A program made the translations under genes and the position numbers. This document shows, one piece after another, positions 32,112 through 42,866 of a stretch of 64,000 bases of DNA. The notes below the pieces were generated by a model. The model ran no database searches. It had not been told where the DNA came from and saw only the letters and a program-made list of their open reading frames with translations. Origin of the DNA: Xanthoparmelia taractica (Eukaryota; Ascomycota; Lecanoromycetes; Lecanorales; Parmeliaceae). Position 1 is the first letter of the stretch; each line of letters begins with the position of its first letter. The stretch lies in the NCBI GenBank assembly GCA_033085395.1, contig JANQBS010000139.1, positions 42,935 through 106,934 of the forward strand, read 5' to 3'.

Positions 32112-34790
32112 TTACGACCATCCTTCCAAGTATCCATCTAGCAGCCTTCTGGTTGCCGTTATATCGAGGCCTTGCCGTGGGTCATTGTTCCTGTAAATGA
32201 ATAAGCGTCCTGATTGTGGATTCGGTGACAAAGCTGGAACACGACTCGAAGGCGAAGTATCTTCTAATGAGGCTGGGCTCATTCCAGGTATTTGTTCAAT
32301 GTCGACTTGGGCTGTGGGGTCTGATAGTGGGTTCAAGGGTTGCATGTCATCAAGCTCCGTGCTTTGTGCAGTTCGCCTGTTTGGGTTGGCATAAGGATGA
32401 AATCGGCGGTTCTCGCTGGTATTTCCCCAAGACACCCTATGATTCCCGCGATCTACTCTTGGTCTTGGCTGCCCCATTGTCGACTGGTGGCCAATATACT
32501 GTGCGTTGGGAGCGGATGGTGATTGTTGATTAGCAATCTCATCTCTCGCGGCCCTCGCAGGTATGTAGGGCGACCCTGTCCCTTGTTGGTGAGCCGGGAA
32601 CGTTTTCGTGAACGATGCTGGAGGTTCATGCTGAGGTGGATAAGGTTTGAAGATTTGATTGGGGTATTGCCCAATCATGCCTCCATTCTGCTTCTCATAC
32701 GAACTGCCACCAGTCTTTGGATTGGCATCTTCGACGGAAGCATGCTGTAGTGGTCGAGCGCCTTGCATAGCAGGTCTAACGAAGGTTTGCCCATATATAT
32801 ATCTAGACTGATGGTTTCCAATCTGAGGAGTAAAGTGCGATTGTTGTTGGAAGTTGTAGGCAGCATCCTGGTACAGCTCTCCACTGTTGTTCTGGGGGTT
32901 GGTGCTATGCACAGACTTCACCCTCTTTACAGCGCGACGCTCTTGCTTCTCAACATCGAGCTGCACGTCCTGAAAGTTCCCGGTATCCTCATGGGACTCC
33001 TTTCGCTTAGTCCCTTGCTTTTCCTGTACCGGCTGGGCCACATTGCGGGTTTTCGTTGTCCCAACCCCATTTGGCATCGCGTTCCCGTTCCTTTCCCCAT
33101 GCACTTTGCCGCTTGCCTGACCTGGGAACATGAAGCCTATTCCCAGGTCATCGATCAGCTCTGCGCTCAGATCCATAGATGGCTGACCCTGAAGGTCCGT
33201 GGACGCGCCAAGAAAAGGCTCGCACTGCCAGTAGATCTCAGCCATAGCTTTGTCAGACTTGGCACTCATTGCGGCGATCTCCTCGTCACTCAAGAATGGG
33301 TATTCCGGTTCAGACACAAAGCCGTTCGTTGCCCCAACGTCTTCCACCTCCTGAGAGTTGGCTTCAGTACCGTCAAACTCTGGTGGCTGGCTGGTGGAAT
33401 CTGGTGGCTCTGAATGTGAACCAGATACTTGAGGCTGGAGGGACCGATTGTTCCGAGGTTGAAGAGGGCGTGGGGGTGGTGGCATAGCGGCTGCGTCTCG
33501 CTCCTGTGCACTGGCGTATCCTCGAACGTTATTCTCTCCCTAGCGATAAGTCAGCTGTCATTGTTGGGGTTGCAAGTGGGTGAGCGATATACCGGCCCAG
33601 CTGCAGTAGTGGCAATGTTCTGTAATGGTGTGCCAATGGTCGCCGAGGCCACATAGGACAGTGCTGTAGCAACGTCAAGGCTACTTGCTCGTGAATATTG
33701 TGATGCTTGCTGGTCCTGGTCAGCCTGTGGCGCTTGCGAAAACTGAGAAGCTTGGTGAGTCTGATTGACTTGAGGAGCCTGTTGAGCTTCCAGAGCCTGG
33801 TGATGCTGTGCCGGCTCTATGGCTGGGTTGTTATTTGCCTTAATAGCAGCAGGCTTCGGCCCTCTTGGGCCTCGTTTTTTCAATTCCAAGGCTGGCAGAT
33901 CAACTCTGTTCCCAGGAATATCACCCAGGGCCGGGTTGATCAGGCCCGGTGTGCTACCACGCGTTGTGTTTGCTTGCTTTTGGGCATCCGTCAGGCTATC
34001 CAACACAAACTGCTTCCTCTGGTTCGTTCTCTCATCTCCTACCGTCACATGCCACGCAATCATTTTCCATGCTGGGCGGTAAATGCGGTAACCTGGAGTA
34101 TTGAGATGGATGTTGATGTACCGTGCATCGCTCATCCTCAACCTCTCTTCACAGGCCTCTTCCCTCATTATTATGTCACGCTGGCGGATTCGAGGGTCCA
34201 TTCGACGGACAAACTCATGATACCACCAGCCTTCTTCGGTGGAGATCTAGAGACGTTAGCACATATGAGACACAAGAGCTGCTAACATGAAGCTTGCCTT
34301 GTCTGGTAGGATCTTGAAGTCGAGCAGCTGTCGACGTTGATGGCCAGGTCTTGTGTACTGTTCGTATACCGGGGTACCATCTGGATTGTGCTTTGGTTCT
34401 GGCAAGGGCGAGTTCCCGAAACGCTTCCATTCTGCACAAGGATGAAGCTGATACATTATCTAAAACCTCGTCAGCAACTGTGAGAGACGATGACAGTAGC
34501 AAACTCACATCAGGCAAGTTGTGCTCTGACAGAAACGCTTGTCTAGACAGTCATTAGCGACGCCACAGTTCGAGCGGATCTGTCTTCCTACAACATACCC
34601 AGGATGAAACTGTGTCACATTGGTACCGGTGCCTTTACGCGGTACAGCTACAGGTGGATAGTCAGCACATAAACTACCAGAACACAAGACACCCATGCTT
34701 ACGATATGATGTGATCCCAGGGATAGGAGTCCAGTCCGTGTAGGCAAGATACTCAGGACGTTGGTCCCAAGGAACGACTTTGTTTGCCAT
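32112..34790 (-). CDS. DPR-A: uncharacterised paralogue A, probable nuclear protein (804 aa)
   Basis: Six exons: 34790..34703, 34647..34599, 34542..34509, 34459..34298, 34246..33593 and 33539..32112. All introns are 49-56 nt and every phase agrees. Intron 4 (34297..34247) starts with GC (GACAAG|GCAAGC), a GC-AG intron; its position is confirmed by the same splice point in DPR-B. The conserved N-terminal ~230 residues start VPWDQRPEYLAYT and include EW.RF, RQLLDFKILPD, EEGWWYHEFVRRMDPRI and STPGLINPALGDIPGNRV. A Gln/Ala-rich tract follows (QAPQVNQTHQASQFSQAPQA), then a long disordered region with a bipartite-type basic patch (EKQERRAVKRVKS), ending RRLLDGYLEGWS. No known domain. Nuclear location is inferred from the basic patches only. 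Confidence 0.75.
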
Positions 34791-35790
34791 CTCGATGGAA
34801 ATCCGCTATGGTATGGAGGATAGCAAGTTGAGAAGGAAGCGTTGTGAAGAGCCTTGCAGAGTACTTCATGAGATAGTCTCCAGGTATCAGAAGAAGGGCA
34901 GATATCACTCGCCAAGCTTGCTCCGAATTTGTCGTGTTGTTCGGATTCGGGGTATTGACAAGACCACGCTCGAGAGATGAGACTCAGTGTTTACTGTTCA
35001 GTGCTTTCGGCAGTGCACGCGTGAGACGTGTGAGAAAACTATCAAGCGAGAGTTGAGTAGGCACGTCGAAGCTTTCGAGCAAGGCTTTCGCTGAAGTGAA
35101 CCAAAGATGAGTCCTCCGAAGTTCAAGATGATCAAGACTGAAGCCAAGTGATAACCTCTAGCCTGGGTGAAGGTATGCATGGATGTGAGGGTGAGATCAA
35201 GTCTTGCAACCAACAAAGTTACAAAAAGCTGTCTCATTGAGGTCGATCAGCCTGGACGGAAGAGTGTGAATGGTCCTTGAGAAGCCGCAGGTTCGAAAAA
35301 TGAATAGAAGCTTCAGCACCTGTGAATGAACAAAGACGAAGACGGCTTCATAGGTGATCTGTCACTTTTGGACGTGCTCGAGATCATCTGGAAGCCTCCT
35401 GTCCTTGATAAGGTCTTCAATGATGACTTTGACCATATCCTCGACGCAGTCTGCTTGCTGTTTTATCTTGCAGCCTGCATAAACACTCAAGCAGATGCCA
35501 AGACCGAGACCTGAACGGTAAACAACGGAACTGCCTGTTCACAGTAATGTATATAGATATATATATGTACACAAATAATCTCTGCTTGGAGCCTTTAGCA
35601 TCTTCGACATGGTAGTAGGAGAGGACAACGGGAATACCTCAAACGAAAGTATGGAATGATCAGATTACTATAAGTGCAAGATGGCGAGCCACGAATTCTA
35701 TGAAAGTTCGCGTCGTCATCACATCTCCTTGAGTACAGTAGGGTGTACACTGTTGGTCTAAGGATAGCGAGTATATTTAAGCTGTAGCTA
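34791..35790. other. 5' flank of DPR-A
   Basis: Promoter region of the leftward DPR-A gene. It contains a 62-codon + strand ORF at 35326-35514 (MNKDEDGFIGDLSLLDVLEI) with no motif; a short TATATAGATATATATATG tract at 35551-35568. No other gene seen. Confidence 0.4.
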
Positions 35791-36720
35791 GCTGCGTCGA
35801 ATTCCTGCTGTTCTCAAACCCCATCTTATAGTTCGAAGGTGGGCGTAAAGAGCATTTGATAGCATTCAAGAATGTATATCTGTGCAAATGTAATGAGCCA
35901 CTTTCGAAGCGCTGCTGTGCCTAGAATCCATCTTGTGATCCAAAACCAACTGTAATGTGCATGCCTGCAAGCCCTTAGGAGCGGTGACCAGGCTGTGATA
36001 AACTGCTGCTGTTCTCAAAATGCAGCATTTGATCCAATGATAATAATTAAGGTGATGTTGCAAGCAACCAAGAGCTGTGTAGCTGCGTTGAATTGCTTCT
36101 GTTCTGATACTCCATCTTAGCAATCAAATGTCAGTGTCATGTGCATACTGTGAGCAATCAAGAGCGAATGCGTGTGTCATTGAGAAAAAGCTGCGTTAGA
36201 TTGTTACTGTTTCTGAGACCCCGTCTTGTGATCTAACAGCGAGCGTGGTGTGTTTGTTGCAAGCAATCAAGAAGGTATAGCTGTGTCATGGTATCGAGGT
36301 GGATATTTCACGTTAGTAACATGACGCTTTGAGTATAGCAGAGTGTATATTATTAAGTTAATGATAGCAGATGCATTCGAGTTGTAGGATGCAGTGGTAT
36401 GTGTCATGTAGACTGCATTGATTTCTGCTATTCTCCAACCCCTTCTTCAAACGGCAAACGTGGTTGGTATGTTTGCAAGCAATCAAAAAGGTATAGTCTT
36501 GCCATGTCGACAAGTTGGAACTCCTTATGTTGTCATTATAGCGCATTGAGCAATGCAAGCCGAATGCTGTCAGTTCAGTGGTAGCAAGTATGTTCAGAAA
36601 AATTGTGACGGAATGCATGCCTCACAGGCTAAACTGCATTGATGCTGTTTCAAACACCTTCTTGTGATCAAAGGCGAGTGTAATATGCATGTTGAAAGCG
36701 ATCAATAACATAGATGTGCA
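35791..36720. repeat. Degenerate tandem/dispersed repeat, core about 80 bp
   Basis: At least six related units begin near 35791, 35912, 36083, 36191, 36411 and 36635. The consensus, by eye, is CTGCGTTGAATTGCT, then CTGTTCTCA, then CCCCATCTTGTGATC and a G/T-rich part, then TGCATG..GCAAGCAATCAA. Spacing is irregular (about 110-220 bp) and divergence is high, so this is old or rapidly decaying satellite-like DNA. No ORF runs through it. Confidence 0.55.
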
Positions 36721-37386
36721 TCAATGTGACGAGGCCAAAGGCGTGTATAATGTGTAAGTTGTAAGTGACAAAGAGTGTGCCATTGCGATGAGGTGAGAGT
36801 TTTCACATCACCACCGCAACATGTTGAGCAATGTAGAGCGTATATTGTCCATTGAGCGTGAAAGGATGCGCAACACAATGAGGGTTGTGTCGGTAATTGC
36901 TCTTGAGCTCCACGTATTCTATCTGTCTTGCATATTTGCTCAACTCCTTATTTTCCTTTGAGCCTCCTGCTTCAACAAGTCGTTCATAACCGATACATGG
37001 TTTGAGAGATAAATGTCGCCGGCATTGAGGCCAACGCAGCTATGCAGCCACATTGAATCGTCTCCACTGGGTTTCTGAGTGAGACCTTGAATTTAAGAAG
37101 AATAGGATTGCGAGTAGCTGTTTCGCTGGAGGAGGGTCATAAATCCAGTGAGAATCGAAGTTGTAAGCGCATGTTTCCCAGGGGCTTCTGTCAATGTAGG
37201 ACTTACCATGAGCTGTGTTTTTTACGCCAGCAACACAATATTGACACAATGGGATGTGCTGGTGGTCAATATGGCGTTTGTTAGAATCACATGATTCAAA
37301 CAAGTGAAGTTTTGTGTTTGGTGCACCCATCGAACTTGATCGCAGATGAAGTCCCTTCTCAGAAAAAGACCGCTACCACCTTAGCT
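36721..37386. other. Gene-poor stretch
   Basis: No supported gene. A fragment near 37050 (acattgaatcg ... tttctgagtgag) may be a further degenerate copy of the repeat just upstream. Confidence 0.35.
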
Positions 37387-38125
37387 TTAATTGTAAACTC
37401 TTTGCCATCCCGTTGCGAGAGCTTTGCAATGTCTTCTCCAGATACCGAGAGCGTAGCTGTCCAGGTCTGAGTGATCATTGTGGTTATCTTGGTCGTAACG
37501 TCTCATCGAAGAAAGCTTGAGTCCCGTAGCTTGGGAGTTGTTGCCGTTCCAATTCGTCTTAACGTAGCTCATTTGTCCTAGGCTTGATGTAGAGGCGGAA
37601 GGTGTTAAAAAACAAGAGGAAAAGCAGTATGCCTGATGTGTCGCTTGGAACTTTGAGGTTCTCCTCGGTGCACACTTGGATCTCCAACATACTTTAGCGT
37701 TTGTGGATTGTTGAACTGAAACCACGATCGTTCGATACATCTGCTTCGATCAATTAAGAATGTCGCTGGATTTTGCCTGCGATTGGTATGGAAAGAGATC
37801 GTAGAGGAAGGTGCGTTGGTGCAAGAGTTACTCGCGGTAGGTATGATCGTGCGCTCACTCCTGTTTCCCAACTCTTTTTTCCAGGTTTCGTATAGTCCAT
37901 TCGGACCAGACTTAGTGTCGTTGAAGGTTCTGTTCTGTTATTCATATCCTGTGGGCTGAGCTTCGCCAGCGCTTTTTCATTCGTAGCAGGCTGAAGGTTT
38001 GTAAATCTGTGCCTGAGCCTTCCATGACGGCGTTGAAAATCTCGCTTGGTTTCTCCTTGGACGTTGCTCGATGTGGACCGTGAAAAGCTTCGCTCCCTTG
38101 TTGCTCCTATCAGAGAACAGTCCAT
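37387..38125 (-). CDS. Hypothetical two-exon protein, doubtful
   Basis: Possible model: exon 1 from ATG 38125 to about 37856 (MDCSLIGATRERSFSRSTSS ... GKKSWETG), with a GTGAGC donor, then exon 2 from about 37740 (MYRTIVVSVQQSTNAKVC) to 37387. The frame is phase-consistent and Ser/Asn/Arg-rich, but there is no domain, and competing frames of 88-123 codons overlap it. Confidence 0.25.
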
Positions 38126-39805
38126 ATTAGTAACATTGTTAGCCCACTCAAGCTCAGATCGAAGAACTCCCAGTCCCCTCTTGTACCGCCCTTTTTAAAG
38201 TCAGCATAAGTTCAAACATCCAATACGGGAGAACCCAAATACCTTACAGCATCTGAGAAAAAACACCATCCTGGAAGTGTTTGGGTCCAGAACCAGGCCT
38301 CGAAACACGCTCGAACACAACATGATCGGCGCCAGGGTCGACCCTGTGCACAGACTTCCAACAGTACAGTGCTGCCCTTTTGAACGTTTGGCTAAAGTGT
38401 ATACAGCACATCCAGTAGCCTGTTGCGGATCAGCCATGTTCGTTTGGCCGGCTCTAAACTTCGTCGGGTTTGGAGGCGAAGCTTAAGCAAGCCAAGGTGC
38501 GTCGCTATCGTGCGGTCTCCTGATGCTGTATCCTAGACACATCTCCATAGCCTGGGCTCTCAATCCATAGAGCTCTGTCCATACCGGCTCTAATTGACGC
38601 CGTTTGCATCTCCGCCTCGACGCAAGGAGGTTGAACGGTAGCACAACGAGTCTCGCCATGACGTAGGGGATCCAAATGTCCACTGAGTACAACATCCAGC
38701 TCTGGGGCGTACGCTTCATTCGAAGAAAAACTTTGCACGCATTCATTGCTGTGTCCTTGACCGTAAGGAATTTGAACAAGTCGCACAGCAATGACGGACC
38801 AAAATAAGCCATGGTGAGCCTTAACCCCTCACGTGACAAAAATCCAATATTTCAGACGAATAAGTACCTTCCTTGCAGCCCAGACAAAGCAACGCTGAAC
38901 TCTCACGCCCTCCACAACCAACACCCTAAGAACCCCCATTTCCATTTCTCCCACCTTCTCTCACACACCGCCATCACACACCATCCCACACCCAATTGCC
39001 ATTTCCCACCTACCTACCTACGCAAAAAGACCATGCAATAACCGGTTACCTTAGTACCCTCTCTCATACTCATTCACATAAAGGCATACACACGCGGACC
39101 CGGACCAAAGGAGAACTCTAGATACCTTTGATGACTGGGCTGTCTGATCCCTAGGCTAGGAACAGCAGCCAGCAGGTTATCTGGGCTTTATAGGCTGGCG
39201 GATGTGCGCTTGTGGTAGTACGATACCACTTTACCTACCTTACCTACAACATACCGATGGGCAAGGATTATGCAACAAGCAACAAGTGCACCATCTACCC
39301 TACAATACCCACCCACAGATACACATTCACAGCAGCAGCAGCAGAAATCCATTCCAGCGCGGACTATTCTGTACCAAACGCTTACGCAGGAACGGGAAGA
39401 ATGGTTGTTAAGTTTCTCAAAGGATGGATGGACGAGGTTGCTGGTTTATCTGTTACGGTCTCTCCTGCGGGTACAAGAGAGGAAGGAGGAGGAAGGAGGG
39501 AGGATGGAGTCGGCTTGCGTTAATAAATAGTGCTATGACAGGGGGAGCCGGGTGATGGATGAACATCAAGGATGTGTGATTGATTAGGAAGAAGCAGAAG
39601 TAGAGTTCTATCTAATCAATTTGAACGAAGGAAAAGAATTAAAAGAAGAAGAGGGTTCAGTAAATTAAGACAGCGCATGAATTCATCCATTGCTTTTGCA
39701 TGATATGTGCTATACATAAACTGCACACCCCAACGACACAAGAAAACAAGACATCGAAGATAGACATGGCACGCACACTCGCAAGATATCCACCAACCCG
39801 CTCAC
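38126..39805. other. Intergenic region
   Basis: Overlapping minus-strand frames at 38483-38839 (118 and 93 codons) look weakly coding but conflict with each other. 38880-39010 is C/A-rich (cccacc, cacacc). 39205-39260 carries a (TACCTACCT) motif and 39332-39345 a (CAG)n microsatellite. The right part is the 3' flank of DPR-B. Confidence 0.35.
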
Positions 39806-42800
39806 TCACTCCCCCTCCTCCCCCTCCTCCTCCCCCTCACCCTCCTCCCCCTCACCTTCCCTCTCCCTCCTCTCCCTCTCCTCCTCCCTCTCCAAAAACC
39901 CCGTCGCGAAATCTTCCTCCCCATCCTCATCCCCATTACCATACCCTTCCCCTTCCGCCCTATACCCAAGCCCCGCACCCGCACTCGCACCTCCATACCC
40001 AGCCTGCCCAATGCCCCGCCCACTCCCCACAACCCACGCGCCCGCACCCGAGTACCCACCCCCACCAGCCCCCGCACCACCCTCCCTCCTCAAAATATCC
40101 CACACATTCCTCGTATGCTGAAACAGCTCCTGCCGCGGCCACAGCGCGCCGCGGTGGATTTCGGCGATGAGGGCGTCGTTATGGCGCGTGACTTCTTGGG
40201 TTATGCGGTGGATTGTTGCTGGTGTTAGCGTCGGGGGCGCTGTTGGGGGGAGGAGGGCGTTGATGGGGAGGGTGAGGGCGTTGTTGTTGATGTTGGGAGC
40301 GGGGGTCTGTCTGGGGGTATTAGTATCAGTAATTGTATCGGTATCTGTATCGGTGGTGTGATGTGATGTGTTGTTGTATGCGTATGTATCTTGATAGGAT
40401 TGGATTGGAGGAGGGGAAGTGAAGGGAGGGAAGGGAAGGGAGGACTTACTAAATAAGGATTTGCGCTTAGCTGGTGAGGAGGCGGGACTGAATACGGGTT
40501 CACGCTTGGCTGCGGAGGCGGGACGGGGATCTGATGTGCGCGTACTCGTCGCTGGTACGGGGTGAAGCCAATATGGGAATTCGTTGGCTCAAAGTGTCTC
40601 GCGAAAGCTGGGATGCCCGAATTGTCCGTAAAATGGTAGTGCATACCATCGGGACCAGGAGCATAAACACTTGGACGAGAACTCATTGTCGGAGGGATGA
40701 GAAAGCCGGACCTCGTAGCCACTGGGCGCATAGTGTTGTCGCGGACACTCGTAGATGGTGCGGCCCGGGTGCTGCTGCCCACAGCTGGGCTCCTACGGCG
40801 CGTCTGGCGATCACCGTATCCGGAGAGTGCTTCTGGGCGACGGCGCGGTCCAAGGAAAGGTAGGCCGGTGATTGGGTTGATAGGCCTGGGGCGTGATGGA
40901 GCCAGTAGGGTGGGGCCTTCCAAACTCTGAGATCCAGAGTCCGAGGTATATGCTTGAGGGACACTTTCAGGTGCAGGGGCAGCTCGAGGGGGACGTCGAG
41001 GAGCAGGCCTAACCTCTGGAGCTGCTTGAGCTTGTCGGGCTTGTTGGCGTCTCAGCCTGGCTGCTTGAAAGGCCTCCTCGATGTCTTGGCGACCCTGAGA
41101 TTCAGTGTGCGAGAGAAGTTCTCGAGGGGCACTTTCAGGTGTAGGGGCACGTCGAGGGGGACGCCGAGGAGCATGCCTAACCTCTGGAAGTTGTGGAGCT
41201 TGTTGAGCAGCTCGTTGAGCAGCTTGTTGAGCAGCTTGTTGCCGTCTCAGTCTGCTCGCTTGATATGCCGCTTCGAAGCCCGGATCGCCCTCCTGAAAGA
41301 ACTGACCTTCCGGGGCTTCTGGAGCTTGACGAGGTCTCAGTCCGCTTGCCTCCTCCAAGCCAGGATCGTCTTCATGGGCTTCTTGCGCCTGACGACGTGC
41401 TAGTCTGCTAGCTTGGAAAGCTCTCTCGAAGCCCGGATCGCCTTCGTAAAGAAATGGACCTGCCCAAGGATCCCCCACCCCGCCATCTTCCTGGTCATCG
41501 TCAACCTCGGTATGGGTGGCGGCTTTCCTGCCCTTCTTTCCCTTGCCAGATTTCTCCGGACTGGGCTTTCTCTTGACGGGAACGACTTTCGACTTTCCCT
41601 TGGCTGGTGCGGACTTGGCGGCACGGGCCTTGACGACCGACAAAGGGATTTCCTTGGATGAGTCAGCAAAGTCCGCGGGAAGTTATTGGCTTTTACTCAT
41701 ACCTCTGAAATATCGTTTTCGTCAGCGCTAGTATTCATGTAGCTATCCTCATCATTGTCCTCATCGTCGTCGCTAGGTTCTCTGGCTTGACGTTTTGATG
41801 GTCGGCCTTTTTTCCCCGGGCTAGTCCGACGGCGTTTGTTGCTGTCCACTGGATTGTCACGTCTTCGAGTGTCACGTACAGGATTGTGACGCACTGGATT
41901 GTTTGGCGGTGCGGGTGCTTGTGGTGGGTTCGCAAGTGCTGGTATCTGCGGACCTCGTCCCTGTCCCAAACCCACACGTAGCCTGCCCTGGTTCGCTCCC
42001 AGCACAGGTTGGGCAACACTGTTGCCCGGGACATTTCCTAGAGCCGGGTTAATCAACCCAGGTGTCAGGCCACGCGTACTATTTGGTGGGAGGGGCGGCT
42101 GAGCCGTCGCAACTCTCTGTAAGACCATCGATCTCACAGTGTTCGCCCTCTGGCCCCTGGCGCCCGTCGTATGCCAAGCGAGCATGAAGTTGTACCTATG
42201 CTCCTGGCGGTTGAGTAAGTTGTTACTCGAATTCTGAAGATATCGATCGGATGTCACAGTCCGATTAGGGACCTCGATCCGCATTAGAATGTCTTCCCAG
42301 TGAATCCTGGGATCCATTCTTCTCCATAGTTCTATCCACCAGAGCTCTTCTCGGCTGCTGATCTGTGGCACGTGTTAAAGCAAAATTGGGAACAGGTAGG
42401 ACGGTGAACACTCACGGTATCAGGTAGGATTGGAAAGTCGAGAAGAGGCCGTGGTGGTTGGCCCTGACGTGGGAAGCGCTCAAACATCGGATTATTATTG
42501 GCGTCTACCTTTTGCTGTGGCCGTCCGCTACGTCGAAAGGTGGTCCACTCTGGGGTCGGATTCAGGTAATACATGACCTCTGGCCAACTGTTTCGTGTGA
42601 TTGTTGCTTGGCTGTAGGAGACTGTCAGCTACCGTGCCTGGCGAGAAGGTTGACGGAGAATGCTGCCTACCCAAACACGAAAGACGTGACATCAGTGGCA
42701 GAGACACCTGGGCGGGGAGGATCTTGATCATCGTCAGCAATGTTATTTGCTTGAAACATCATCGGTACTTACTGTAAGCAGTGACTATGCCTGCTGGATC

Positions 42801-42866
42801 CACACGCTGGGTCAAAGCGACGTAGTCTGGTCGCTGGTCCCAGGGAACGCCTGGAAATTGTGCCAT
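39806..42866 (-). CDS. DPR-B: uncharacterised paralogue B, probable nuclear protein with internal repeats (901 aa)
   Basis: Six exons: 42866..42773, 42722..42671, 42611..42416, 42362..41703, 41652..40450 and 40306..39806. Introns are 50-59 nt, plus one of 143 nt. The acceptor of intron 1 is ambiguous by 15 nt (42723 or 42708), both in frame. The N-terminus aligns with DPR-A: VPWDQRPDYVALT, EVMYYLNPTPEWTTF, RPLLDFPILPD, SSREELWWIELWRRMDPRIH and STRGLTPGLINPALGNVPG. Next come basic patches (SNKRRRTSPGKKGRPSKRQ, an AT-hook-like GRP core) beside an acidic run (DDDEDNDED), and a second NLS-like block (PVKRKPSPEKSGKGKKGRK). About residues 404-540 hold four imperfect repeats of GDPGFExAFQASRLxRRQ. 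The last exon ends in a Gly-rich region, then a long Glu/Gly/Arg tail (EREEERERREREGEGEEGEG). No known domain. Confidence 0.75.

Noticed and set aside
39700..40170. + strand Pro/His-rich ORF of 156 codons
   Set aside because: It is the complement of the Glu/Gly/Arg-rich last exon of DPR-B, whose frame continues the spliced gene.
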